From: Rhizobium mongolense subsp. loessense
Lineage (GTDB): Bacteria > Pseudomonadota > Alphaproteobacteria > Rhizobiales > Rhizobiaceae
Direction of reading: 5' to 3'
DNA: 64,000 nucleotides
Assembly: GCF_900099775.1 (NCBI RefSeq)
Contig: NZ_FMTM01000014.1
Span: 1-64,000, forward strand
Shown piece by piece: positions 42,871 through 51,301 of the stretch; the first letter of the stretch is position 1; the number at the start of each line of letters is the position of its first letter. The notes beneath the pieces were generated by a model. It made no database searches, was not told the origin of the DNA, and was given only the letters and a program-made list of their open reading frames with translations. A program made the position numbers and the translations under genes.

Positions 42871-43725
42871 TCAATTCGTCTCGAAGGATGGCGTGAGGTC
42901 GATCTTGCTCCAGTGCTCGGAGAGCTTCTTGATCGTGCCGTCCTTCGCAGCGGATTTGATGGCTTCGTCGAATTTCGCCTTCAGATCTGCTTCGCCCTTG
43001 CGCATGCCAAGGGCGACTTCCGTGGCGAGCATGGCGCCCTTTATCAGCGGTCCCGACATCATCAGTTCGTCGTTGCCGGATTTTGCAAGTATGGAGGTCG
43101 CATAGACGCCGCTGTCGAAGCCGGCATCAATGCGGCCTGCCTTCAGGTCGAGGTCGCGTTCGCCGGAATTCTTGTAGGCGCGCACCGTGACATTGCTGCC
43201 GTAGTAAGCATTGATCAGTTGTTCCTGGCTGGTCGACTGGACAACACCGACGGTCTTGCCGTCCAATGCCTCGCCGATCTCGGCCATAATGGGATCGGCC
43301 TTGCTCTTGTCGTTGAGGTTGAGCTTCTGTCCGGTCATCGGCAGCGAAGCGACAGGACCGTCCTTCAGCAGAATGAAGCTTGCAACGCCACTGGCGTATG
43401 GAACGGTGAAATCGACAACCTGTCGGCGCTTCTCATTGATGCCAAGCGTCATCACCAGATCGAACTTGCCGGCATTGAGGCTCGGGATCATGGCGGTCCA
43501 CTCGCCAGGAGTGAGCTCACACTCCACCTTGGCCCGGGCGCACAGGTCGTTGATCAGGTCGACATCGAAGCCCGCGAGCTTGCCGCTGGAATCCATCATG
43601 TTCCAGGGTGGAAAGGCGCCTTCTATGCCGACCTTCACATGTGTCCAGTCCTTGGCCTCGGCAGCAATTGCAGCCGTGTTCAAAACGGTCGCCAGAACGA
43701 AGAAAAGTAGGTTCTTCCTTTTCAT
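42871..43725 (-). CDS. Periplasmic binding protein, polar amino-acid type, first copy
   Basis: A 284-residue family-3 solute-binding protein with a signal peptide (NLLFFVLATVLNTAAIAAEA). Mature motifs: GIEGAFPPWNMMDSSGKLAG, FDVDLINDLCARAKVECELT, MIPSLNAGKFDLVMTLGINE. It is upstream of the two permease genes and downstream of the M28 hydrolase gene by 32 bases. With the hydrolases it suggests uptake of amino acids or of their conjugates. Confidence 0.93.
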   Translation of the reverse strand: MKRKNLLFFVLATVLNTAAIAAEAKDWTHVKVGIEGAFPPWNMMDSSGKLAGFDVDLINDLCARAKVECELTPGEWTAMIPSLNAGKFDLVMTLGINEKRRQVVDFTVPYASGVASFILLKDGPVASLPMTGQKLNLNDKSKADPIMAEIGEALDGKTVGVVQSTSQEQLINAYYGSNVTVRAYKNSGERDLDLKAGRIDAGFDSGVYATSILAKSGNDELMMSGPLIKGAMLATEVALGMRKGEADLKAKFDEAIKSAAKDGTIKKLSEHWSKIDLTPSFETN

Positions 43726-43757
43726 GACATCATTCCCCTTTTTTTGCGGTTCGCTGT

Positions 43758-45440
43758 TCAGGCATCAAATACAGATCTCAAAGCGGCATTGGCGTTACGA
43801 AGGGCGTGGGCGATGCGATTGCGCGTCTGCCGGGCGTGAACGACATAAAATGGAGTGTCGGGTGCGTGCTCGGGCAGGCCAGCCAGTTCGCGCAGGCCTT
43901 CCAAAGCCGGCCAAGGCGGATGCGGCAGCGCTGAATCGTGATGAAAGCGATCGCCGCGGGTATAGTTCAGTGGCACGAGCTGGCGGGACGCGCGCATCAG
44001 CGCGGCGTTGAGACGCTCGGCCTGCGTCAGGCAGCCACCGCTTGCTGCCAGGACTGCCTGGGCATTGTGCCGGAGCTCGCCAATTGCGCCGGCAATCGGT
44101 GCGAGATCGAGGCGGCCGCCAATGGCGGTACTCAACCGCGTCAGCTCCTCTTCAAGCGAAGCCGCGTAGACCGTGTAGTCGAGTGGCAGAACGGGGGAGA
44201 TGAGCAGGCGCTCGAGAACTTCGATGATGATCTGTGTGTCGCGACGCAGATTGTCCGGGTCGATATGGTCGATGGTGTCATGGGCAGTGTGCCACCACCA
44301 ACCGAGCGCCGTCAGCATCTTTATCGGTCCGGGAGGTTGATGGCTCAGGCTGCCGAACATCGACGGAATACCGATGCCCCAGAAGGACTGGTCGGCGGCG
44401 CGGCCGTGACGTCGGCCGGCATGGCGCTGGCCGGTGATCTTCTCGATCGCCTCGGCCGCCAGCGGTCTGAGCTCATCGATCACGCTGGAATTGCTCAAAA
44501 TCGCCGCGCCCTTCCCACCCGTCGAGTCGACATTGACGTGGACGGCGCAACGGCGCTCGAGATCATCGAAATATTCGTCGGCATACCAGGCTGAACCGGA
44601 GTAGCGCCCATGGGAATGCCCCGACCAGAAGCAGATGCGCAACCCGCGCTTCCAGCTCGACGCCGCTTCGCCCAGCAGTCGTGCTGCCTCCAGCATCGTC
44701 GCATTCGCGCCGCCGTTGTCCATGACGCCGTAGTGCCAGGTGTCGTGATGACCCGACAAGAGTATGAACGGATCGTCTGCCCCTTTGCCGGGGGCGGACA
44801 TCTCGGCCACCAGCAAGGGCGTCTTGGTCCAGCGGGTGTCGACTTCGGCAAACAGGATCGCCTTGACGGTTTGGCCGTCTGCAAGGCGTTTGCGCAAGGC
44901 GGCACCGTCCTGGTTGTCGATCGAGCAGATGACGGTCGCAGGGAGCCGGTCGCGGGTATGCTGGGAGGGGTTCCCCCACACGGGCGACACGCACATTTCA
45001 TAAAGATGCTCGGTAGGACTGATATGGAGCTGGCCGCGCGCGCCGGCCGCACTTGCCAGCGCCGCGACCTCTTCGGTTGCAATGCCGTCCACGAGAACGA
45101 TCTTTCCAGCCACCTCGGCCTGCGAAAAATCGGCTTCGGTGCCTTCGCCGACATGAACGAGTTCGGCGCTGACGCCGGCAGGCGGGCTGGACGCGGACAT
45201 CGAATGGGTGATGCAACGAAGAGCTGCGCCGTCGATTTCCACCTTTGCCTGTCCCGGCAGGCTGATGAAGGCTTCGTGAAACAGCAGCTCGGCGCGATAG
45301 CCATAGCTTGTCATCTGCCGCTCGAGGTAGCCGAAACTTTCCAGCTCTTCAGGCGTTCCGGACAGCTTGACGCGCCGGGAAAATTCCCGAAGATGCGCCA
45401 TCAGACGCCCGACATCGGGCTGTGTGAGCTCGTCAGGCAT
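43758..45440 (-). CDS. M28-family peptidase-like protein with altered active site
   Basis: A 560-residue protein with a protease-associated (PA)-like insert in the N-terminal half and an M28 zinc-peptidase fold after it. Zinc-ligand regions are visible: LLSGHHDTWHYGVMDNGGAN (His and Asp), VHVNVDSTGGKG (Asp) and WWWHTAHDTIDHID (His). Where M28 enzymes usually carry a Glu-Glu pair, this one has FWSGHSHGRYSGSAWYAD. The general-base Glu is thus absent or replaced by His/Ser, as in a divergent subgroup. No signal peptide, so cytoplasmic. ATG 45440 overlaps the M20 gene by 8 bases. Confidence 0.85.
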   Translation of the reverse strand: MPDELTQPDVGRLMAHLREFSRRVKLSGTPEELESFGYLERQMTSYGYRAELLFHEAFISLPGQAKVEIDGAALRCITHSMSASSPPAGVSAELVHVGEGTEADFSQAEVAGKIVLVDGIATEEVAALASAAGARGQLHISPTEHLYEMCVSPVWGNPSQHTRDRLPATVICSIDNQDGAALRKRLADGQTVKAILFAEVDTRWTKTPLLVAEMSAPGKGADDPFILLSGHHDTWHYGVMDNGGANATMLEAARLLGEAASSWKRGLRICFWSGHSHGRYSGSAWYADEYFDDLERRCAVHVNVDSTGGKGAAILSNSSVIDELRPLAAEAIEKITGQRHAGRRHGRAADQSFWGIGIPSMFGSLSHQPPGPIKMLTALGWWWHTAHDTIDHIDPDNLRRDTQIIIEVLERLLISPVLPLDYTVYAASLEEELTRLSTAIGGRLDLAPIAGAIGELRHNAQAVLAASGGCLTQAERLNAALMRASRQLVPLNYTRGDRFHHDSALPHPPWPALEGLRELAGLPEHAPDTPFYVVHARQTRNRIAHALRNANAALRSVFDA

Positions 45441-46857
45441 GTCGTTTTTCCGGCAGCGGCGGCTGCACGTCATCCGGGATAGGATTGACGAAGGGTGTCC
45501 CGTCGAGGCGGGCCCTGAGGTCGGCCTTGGCGGCATCGATGAGTGACGGGTCGCAGATCAGATCAACGGCCGTGCTTGCCATCACCTTTGCGGCATGTTC
45601 GGTGCCCTTATGGGCGGCCGGAAGCTTGCCCTGTGCGACCAGCTGCCAGGAATGGCCGGGTGTACCGATCGCATAAGTCGCGCCACGCATCTGCACGGTC
45701 GGAACGACCCAGCTCACGCTGCCGACATCGGTCGAGCCGACGATAGAGCCGTCTCCGGAATACAGCGGGAATATCTCCTCGCAAAGCGGTTGATCCTTAT
45801 TCGGTTTCAAGCCGAAGCGGTCATAGGAAGACGCGATATCCTCCGCACTCATCGCCTGCTGGAACGTTCGGGCGGTTTGTTTGTCATTTTCGTCAAAAAC
45901 GGGAGGGCCGAGACGCTGGAGATGGGCAAACATCAGTTCTTCCAGCGGGGTATTGCCGACCAGGTTTGCATCGCCGCTGAGGATCTCGCTGCGGACCGAC
46001 GTCTCGGTCATCATCGCCGCCCCCTCGGCGACTTTCTTGACGCGCGCAACAAGCGACAAAAGTTCGGGCAAAGTGCGGGCGCGGATGAGATAACGCACGG
46101 TCGCGCGGGCTTGGACGACGTTAGGCGCAGCGCCACCGGTATCGGTCACGGCATAATGAATACGGGCTGTCGATGGCATATGCTCGCGCATGTAATTGAC
46201 GCCGACATTCATCAGCTCGACGGCATCGAGCGCACTGCGGCCAAGGTGCGGTGTCGCGGAGGCATGTGAGGCGCGGCCGGTGAAATGGAAGTTGAGTTCG
46301 TTGCAGGCAAGCGAGATCGGATTGTTGACGCCGGCAAAGGCGGCCGGGTGCCACGAGATGGCGACATCGACGTCGTCGAAGACGCCGGCGCGCACCATGA
46401 AGCCCTTGGAGGAGCCGCCTTCTTCGGCCGGGCAGCCATAATAGCGCACGCGTCCCTTCAGGCCGTTCTGTGCAAGGAAATCCTTGACTGCGGCGGCTGC
46501 AAGCATCGAACCGGCGCCCAAAAGGTTGTGACCGCAGCCATGACCGTTACCGCCGGCAATTGCTTCGCGCTGTTCGGCAAGGCCTGCCACCTGGCTGAGG
46601 CCCGGCAGCGCGTCGAACTCGCCAAGAATTGCTATAACCGGTCCGCCGTCGCCGGCCTCTCCCATGACCGCTGTCGGCAGCCCGGCGAGGCCGCGTTCGA
46701 CGCGAAAGCCTTCCTGTTGCAGAAGCCGCGCATGTTCGTCCGACGAGCGATATTCTTCATAGTTCGTTTCCGGCAGATCCCAGATGCGATCGCTAAGCGC
46801 AAAGAAGATTTCGCGCTTGCCTTCAACGATGTCCCATACGCTGTGCGAGTTTTTCAT
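45433..46857 (-). CDS. M20-family amidohydrolase (AbgB-like)
   Basis: A 474-residue metal-dependent amidohydrolase. Metal-ligand motifs are GNGHGCGHNLLGAG (about 108-121), YYGCPAEEGGSSKGFM (catalytic Glu, about 144-159) and DVAISWHPA; a dimerisation domain follows in the middle. The C-terminal GTPGHSWQLVAQGK is typical of AbgB, which cleaves p-aminobenzoyl-glutamate, and of related N-acyl-amino-acid hydrolases. ATG 46857 replaces an upstream TTG. It is the first gene of the operon, divergent from a GntR regulator across a 30-bp palindrome. Confidence 0.92.
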   Translation of the reverse strand: MKNSHSVWDIVEGKREIFFALSDRIWDLPETNYEEYRSSDEHARLLQQEGFRVERGLAGLPTAVMGEAGDGGPVIAILGEFDALPGLSQVAGLAEQREAIAGGNGHGCGHNLLGAGSMLAAAAVKDFLAQNGLKGRVRYYGCPAEEGGSSKGFMVRAGVFDDVDVAISWHPAAFAGVNNPISLACNELNFHFTGRASHASATPHLGRSALDAVELMNVGVNYMREHMPSTARIHYAVTDTGGAAPNVVQARATVRYLIRARTLPELLSLVARVKKVAEGAAMMTETSVRSEILSGDANLVGNTPLEELMFAHLQRLGPPVFDENDKQTARTFQQAMSAEDIASSYDRFGLKPNKDQPLCEEIFPLYSGDGSIVGSTDVGSVSWVVPTVQMRGATYAIGTPGHSWQLVAQGKLPAAHKGTEHAAKVMASTAVDLICDPSLIDAAKADLRARLDGTPFVNPIPDDVQPPLPEKRHA

Positions 46858-46885
46858 GGCTTTCAAAACGGCTTCTTTTCACTTA

Positions 46886-46915
46886 GTATCCAAAATTGGC
46901 GCCAATTTAGGATAC
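46886..46915. promoter_or_regulatory. 30-bp near-perfect palindrome, probable GntR operator
   Basis: The sequence runs from GTATCC (46886-46891) through a central AAATTGGC-GCCAATTT to GGATAC (46910-46915), with a single asymmetric base pair. It sits 29 bases upstream of the M20 gene and 117 bases upstream of the GntR gene, in an A+T-rich gap. Size and symmetry suit a dimeric GntR/FCD-type regulator. Confidence 0.72.
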
Positions 46916-47031
46916 AAAAGATTTTTGCGCAATCCGTGGGCATGAATAAAATTTGAACAGGATCGAAACTGTCTGGCTGCCTACAGAATCTGAAGGCGCC
47001 GTGATATCCGTTTCGAAAAAGGGAGTCTTGA

Positions 47032-47667
47032 ATGGCAGACGTTTTGATGGGGCCGACGCCGGAGATCGAAAATTCGAAAGACGTGACCGATCTTGTCCTC
47101 CAGGATATTCTGGCAGGCGTGCTTCTTCCCGGCACCTGGCTCAAGCAGATCGATCTCGAGCGACGCTACAAATGCACGCGGCCGGAAGTCCGCAGAGCGC
47201 TCGATCGCCTTGCGCAGAAGCGGCTGGTCGAGCATGTGCCCAATCGCGGCTATCACGTCTACGAGCCCGACGGCCGCCGCGCCAGGGAGGTAAGCGAGAT
47301 CCGTATCATTCTCGAGACGGCGGTTGCCGGCACGATCCTAAAGAATGCTTCTGCTGACGATCTCGATACCTTGCGGAAGCTGGCGGTCCATTTCGACCGG
47401 ATGGTCCTTGATGGTACGATGCTGGAGCTTTACGAAGCCAACCTCGCCTTTCACAGGCAACTTCTGGTTCTTGGCGGCAATCAGGAGCTTGTCGACCTTG
47501 TTGCGGAAATTCGCCAGCGAACCTCCTCGGCACCCGTCGCTCAATGGCGCACGCGCGCCCGCATCGAACAGTCCGGCCGCGAACATCACCTGATGATCGA
47601 CGCCATTCAGCACAAGGACGCAGAAGAGCTCAAGCGACTGGTGAGGCAGCACATCATTCAGAACTGA
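47032..47667 (+). CDS. GntR-family regulator (FCD type)
   Basis: A 211-residue regulator. The N-terminal winged helix (LPGTWLKQIDLERRYKCTRP then EVRRALDRLAQKRLVEHVPN) is of the GntR type. The all-helical C-terminal domain has the FCD metal/ligand-binding His and Asp pattern (YEANLAFHRQLLVLGG, REHHLMIDAI). It is divergent from the hydrolase/transporter operon and probably represses it until an amino-acid-related ligand is bound. A GGGAG ribosome site lies before the ATG. Confidence 0.92.
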   Translation: MADVLMGPTPEIENSKDVTDLVLQDILAGVLLPGTWLKQIDLERRYKCTRPEVRRALDRLAQKRLVEHVPNRGYHVYEPDGRRAREVSEIRIILETAVAGTILKNASADDLDTLRKLAVHFDRMVLDGTMLELYEANLAFHRQLLVLGGNQELVDLVAEIRQRTSSAPVAQWRTRARIEQSGREHHLMIDAIQHKDAEELKRLVRQHIIQN

Positions 47668-47697
47668 CCGTTTGCGAGGGCCGGACTGCGTGGGACT

Positions 47698-48342
47698 CTA
47701 CCGGCGCGCAGCCCAGGCAAGGCCACGGCGAAGAATGAGACGCATGTACGGATGGTCGAATTCGGCCGCGACATGGCCGAGTGCCGAGTAAAAGACGCGG
47801 CCCGCACCAAAGTGGCGTTTGAAGACCACCGGCATTACGACATTGCGGGCGGCCTCGTCATATTCGCCGGTAAACGTCGTGGTCGCCAGAATTTCAACGG
47901 ACGGATCGTAGTGCAGGTAATACTGCTCCGAGTGGTAGTCGAAGTCCGGAATGCCCTGCATCAGCGGATCGTTTTGTCGGCTCACATTCACGCGGAAGTC
48001 GATGATGTTGCCCGGATGAGAAACCCAGGTGACGCCGGAAACATAGCGGAACGGCGCACTTTCCTTGAAGGACGTCGCGAGTGCGCCATGGTGACCGCCG
48101 AGGCCAAGGCCGTCACGAACAGCCATGACCAGCGCATTCGCATGCGCCTTTTCCAACTGCTCCCCGGTGATGATCGGAACAAGCAGATCGGCATTGGCAA
48201 TCAGCGGCGAGCCGAAGATGTCGAGATCGCCGGTAATTTCAACTGCGAAGCCGTCTTCTTGCAAAAGCTCGCCGACGACGCTTGCGCATGCTTCCGGTTC
48301 GTGGCCCTGCCAGCCGCCCCAAACGATGATCGCTTTACGCAT
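47698..48342 (-). CDS. ThuA-domain protein
   Basis: A 214-residue protein of the ThuA family, a class I glutamine-amidotransferase-like fold. Typical segments are KAIIVWGGWQGHEPEACASV, GLGLGGHHGALATSFK, YRYVSG-like residues and VVFKRHFGAGRVFYSALGHV. In rhizobia ThuA takes part in trehalose/maltitol/sucrose use and is often next to sugar dehydrogenases, but neither is adjacent here. A GGGAGG site precedes the ATG. It converges with the GntR gene. Confidence 0.9.
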   Translation of the reverse strand: MRKAIIVWGGWQGHEPEACASVVGELLQEDGFAVEITGDLDIFGSPLIANADLLVPIITGEQLEKAHANALVMAVRDGLGLGGHHGALATSFKESAPFRYVSGVTWVSHPGNIIDFRVNVSRQNDPLMQGIPDFDYHSEQYYLHYDPSVEILATTTFTGEYDEAARNVVMPVVFKRHFGAGRVFYSALGHVAAEFDHPYMRLILRRGLAWAARR

Positions 48343-48517
48343 GCCCTGCCTCCCGGCTTTCGATGGTTAGGTCGTGACGTCGTGGCTTTTCCAACCAGAT
48401 AGCGCCCGATTTCATCGACCGCAAGCCAGGTCGCTTCGATTGCCGTCACACGATTTGGTCTTGACGGCGGCAAGGGACCGCAGTCAGCTCGCGCATTATC
48501 TGTGGGAGGAATTTTGA

Positions 48518-48916
48518 ATGCTGAAATCCTTCGAACATGTCGGCATGACGGTAAGCGATATGGACCGTGCCGTCGCCTTTTATTGCGGCCTCCTCGGCCT
48601 TCGGCTGCATCTGCGCAAGACAATGCCGGATGGCTCGCAGGTTGCTTTTCTCGATGCCGGCGGTGGCATGCTGGAGGTCTTCGCGCCTGCAAGCGGGGCG
48701 GTGCGCGCAACCGACGTTCCCGAGGGTGCCGCCGGTCTGCGCCACCTCACGTTCCTGTTCGGCAGCGTCGCTGAAACCTTCGCAAAGCTCGAAGCGGCCG
48801 GAGTTGAGGTGAAGGAGCGCCCGCGCCTTGCTTACAACTCCGAGGTTCTGCACAAGGTTGCTTTTCTCCGCGATCCCGACGGCATCCTCATCGAGCTCGC
48901 CGAGCGGACCGATTGA
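48518..48916 (+). CDS. VOC-family (glyoxalase fold) protein
   Basis: A 132-residue protein of the vicinal-oxygen-chelate family. It has two beta-alpha-beta-beta-beta modules: EHVGMTVSDMDRAVAFYCGL at the N-terminus and AFLRDPDGILIELAE at the C-terminus. His in the first motif and Glu in the last are the usual metal ligands. The family covers glyoxalases, epimerases, dioxygenases and resistance proteins; the specific reaction cannot be assigned. A GGGAGGA site lies 9 bases before the ATG. Although a mutase gene is on this replicon, nothing specifically marks this as methylmalonyl-CoA epimerase. Confidence 0.82.
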   Translation: MLKSFEHVGMTVSDMDRAVAFYCGLLGLRLHLRKTMPDGSQVAFLDAGGGMLEVFAPASGAVRATDVPEGAAGLRHLTFLFGSVAETFAKLEAAGVEVKERPRLAYNSEVLHKVAFLRDPDGILIELAERTD

Positions 48917-49071
48917 GACAGTTACCCGGCAATACCAGTATCTGAGCGGCACTGCTGTTTTCCCGCTCAAGACCGCGCAAACCGCGCGTCCGGTCTGAGG
49001 CGAAGTAACAACTCCGTAAGCGAAATCTGGCAACCTCGAGATGAATATTTTCTCCATTTTGGTTGGGTGTC

Positions 49072-49326
49072 ATGGTTTACAACAAGGAAGATTGGATCAG
49101 CCAGCGCGCATACGCCATATGGGAGGCGGAGGGACGCCCGTGCGCGCGCGAGACCGAAAACTGGCAGCAGGCGGCAGCTGAGTTCGAACAGCTCCAAATG
49201 ACCAGGGCGTCCATCGATGGAACCGACCTGATCGAGATGCTGCGCGCCACCGGGCGCCTTATGCGCGCCAGCGACAATGAGCCGGCTCGGGTCATTCAAG
49301 AGCGCGCCACGATCGCCAAACGCTAG
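49072..49326 (+). CDS. DUF2934 small protein, first
   Basis: An 84-residue protein with the DUF2934 signature WISQRAYAIWEAEGRPCARE near the N-terminus, followed by ENWQQAAAEF. The family is common in alphaproteobacteria, often several copies per genome, with no known activity; many members lie beside stress-regulation genes. ATG 49072 was preferred over an upstream TTG. It precedes the cytochrome c gene by about 85 bases. Confidence 0.8.
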   Translation: MVYNKEDWISQRAYAIWEAEGRPCARETENWQQAAAEFEQLQMTRASIDGTDLIEMLRATGRLMRASDNEPARVIQERATIAKR

Positions 49327-49412
49327 CGATTCAGCACCTATTTCGGGAACAAATCCCGGCTCCTTGCGTTTTGTGCAGTTCGGTTTGCACTCCTGGGAGG
49401 GTCATATCGGCA

Positions 49413-50810
49413 ATGCGAGCCATCAGACTGCTGTCGACGATCCTTACCCTCTTTATCGTTTTCGGTCTCGCATTCTTTTTTCTTGCCTGGCGCCCCGAAA
49501 TCAAGCCGCAAGACCCTTCACAGACCATCCGCTTCGATAACGCACTGATCGCCAAGGGAGCCAGCCTCGCGGCGGTCGGAAACTGTATCGCCTGTCATAC
49601 GGTCCCGGGAAAGGAAGCTTTTTCCGGGGGGCTCAAACTGCCGACGCCTTTCGGGATTATTTATTCGACGAACATCACGCCGGACGATGAAACCGGTATC
49701 GGACGCTGGAGCGAGGCTGCCTTCCAGCGCGCCATGCGCGAAGGAGTGGATCGAAAGGGCGATCATCTTTATCCGGCATTTCCCTATGATCATTTTACCC
49801 GCGTCACCGACGAGGACAACAAGGCACTCTATGCCTTTTTGATGACGCGCACGCCCGTCAAGGCGACTGCACCCAAAAACGAGCTGCCCTACCTGCTGCA
49901 TGTCCGCCCCATCCTTGCCGCCTGGAAGCTGGTCTTCTTCGACAAGGGGGCTTTCGTGCCCGATCCGCAAAAAAGCGAGGAATGGAACCGCGGTGCCTAT
50001 CTTACCGAGGGCCTCGGCCACTGCGGCGCTTGCCACACGCCTCGCAACGCCTTTGGTGCCGAGGAGCGCGGCAGGCACTTCGGCGGCGGCGAGGCGGAAG
50101 GCTGGCAGGCTTATGCGATCAATGCGCAAAGCCCCTCGCCGATCCCGTGGGACAAGGCTTCGCTCGCGTTCTATCTGCGCCATGGCTACCACGCGTTCCA
50201 CGGCGTCTCGCGTGGTCCGATGGCTGAAGTCACCGGCAATCTCGGTGCGCTTCCCGACAGCGATATCAATGCAATCGCAGCCTATGTCGCCTCGATCATG
50301 GGCGAACCGTCTGGCGAACGCGTTCAAAGGGGCGAAGAGCTGAAGAAGCAGTTCGTTCCACAGCTGGATGGCGTGGTGACGGCGGCGATTGACGAGAACA
50401 AGGCGTCGGCCGAACTTGCCTCTCATCCGGGTGCAGCCATCTATGGCGCAGCTTGTGCGACCTGTCATGAGTCCGGCCGCGCCGCGCCGTTTGGAGGACT
50501 GAATTTCAATCTCAGCACCGCCGTCAACGCGCCCAATCCGCAAAACATTGTCAATGTCGTGCTTTTCGGCCTGCCACCGGCCGACGGTGAGCCAAGCGCC
50601 GTTATGCCCGGCTTTGCCGGGGCATTGAACGACCAGCAGATCGCGGATCTGCTCGCTTTCATGCGCCAGCGCTTTACGACGCGCGACCCTTGGCCCGATC
50701 TGCTGCAACGCGTCAACCGCACACGCTCCGGTGAATATTTTGTCGCCGTCCGCCCCTCGGAAGGAATTGAACGAGCGCCGTCCAATGTCGGCGCGAAGGA
50801 GCCGAGATGA
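49413..50810 (+). CDS. Membrane-anchored three-heme cytochrome c (aldehyde/alcohol-dehydrogenase type)
   Basis: A 465-residue cytochrome with an N-terminal hydrophobic anchor (about 4-25). Three CxxCH heme sites are present: CIACH, CGACH and CATCH, each in a separate c-type domain. The organisation is that of the cytochrome subunit of membrane alcohol/aldehyde dehydrogenases, which passes electrons to quinone or a terminal oxidase. Here the next two genes are a molybdenum hydroxylase, so it is its probable electron acceptor. Its stop overlaps the next gene by 4 bases. GGGAGG lies 12 bases before the ATG. Confidence 0.92.
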   Translation: MRAIRLLSTILTLFIVFGLAFFFLAWRPEIKPQDPSQTIRFDNALIAKGASLAAVGNCIACHTVPGKEAFSGGLKLPTPFGIIYSTNITPDDETGIGRWSEAAFQRAMREGVDRKGDHLYPAFPYDHFTRVTDEDNKALYAFLMTRTPVKATAPKNELPYLLHVRPILAAWKLVFFDKGAFVPDPQKSEEWNRGAYLTEGLGHCGACHTPRNAFGAEERGRHFGGGEAEGWQAYAINAQSPSPIPWDKASLAFYLRHGYHAFHGVSRGPMAEVTGNLGALPDSDINAIAAYVASIMGEPSGERVQRGEELKKQFVPQLDGVVTAAIDENKASAELASHPGAAIYGAACATCHESGRAAPFGGLNFNLSTAVNAPNPQNIVNVVLFGLPPADGEPSAVMPGFAGALNDQQIADLLAFMRQRFTTRDPWPDLLQRVNRTRSGEYFVAVRPSEGIERAPSNVGAKEPR

Positions 50811-51301
50811 CAACGCTCAAAGTCAACGGACACACCCACGAGGTTGCCAGCGAGCCCGACACGCCGCTGCTTTACGTGCTTCGCAACGATCTTAATCTCA
50901 ACGCCGCAAAATTTGGCTGCGGCCTTGGCCAATGCGGCGCCTGCACCGTCATGGTCGACGGCCAGGCGGTTCTTTCGTGCGTGACGCCGCTCGTCGTCGT
51001 CGAAGGCAAGGAAATCATGACCGTGGAAGGGCTTGGAACAGCTGAAAAGCCTGGACCGCTGCAGGCGGCCTTCATCGAGAAACAGGCGGCCCAATGCGGC
51101 TACTGCATTCCCGGCATGATGATGAGCGCAGCAGCGCTTCTGAAGCAGAATGCCGCGCCGACTGACGAGGAGATCCGATCGGCGTTGCGGACCAATCTCT
51201 GTCGCTGCGGCACACATATGCGCATCCTTGCCGCCATCCGGCGCGCGAGCAAACTGATGGAAGCTGCGGGGCTTGCGGCCGCCAAAAGGAGTGCCGGATG
51301 A
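50807..51301 (+). CDS. Molybdenum hydroxylase, [2Fe-2S] subunit (IorA-like)
   Basis: A 164-residue subunit. The first cluster motif is CGLGQCGACTVMVDGQAVLSC and the second CGYCIPGMMM with CRCGTH. The lengths and spacing fit the isoquinoline 1-oxidoreductase/aldehyde dehydrogenase (IorA/AldF) branch, in which the FAD subunit is missing and electrons go to a cytochrome. The ATG overlaps the cytochrome gene and the stop overlaps the large-subunit gene, giving a coupled operon. Confidence 0.93.
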   Translation: MTTLKVNGHTHEVASEPDTPLLYVLRNDLNLNAAKFGCGLGQCGACTVMVDGQAVLSCVTPLVVVEGKEIMTVEGLGTAEKPGPLQAAFIEKQAAQCGYCIPGMMMSAAALLKQNAAPTDEEIRSALRTNLCRCGTHMRILAAIRRASKLMEAAGLAAAKRSAG

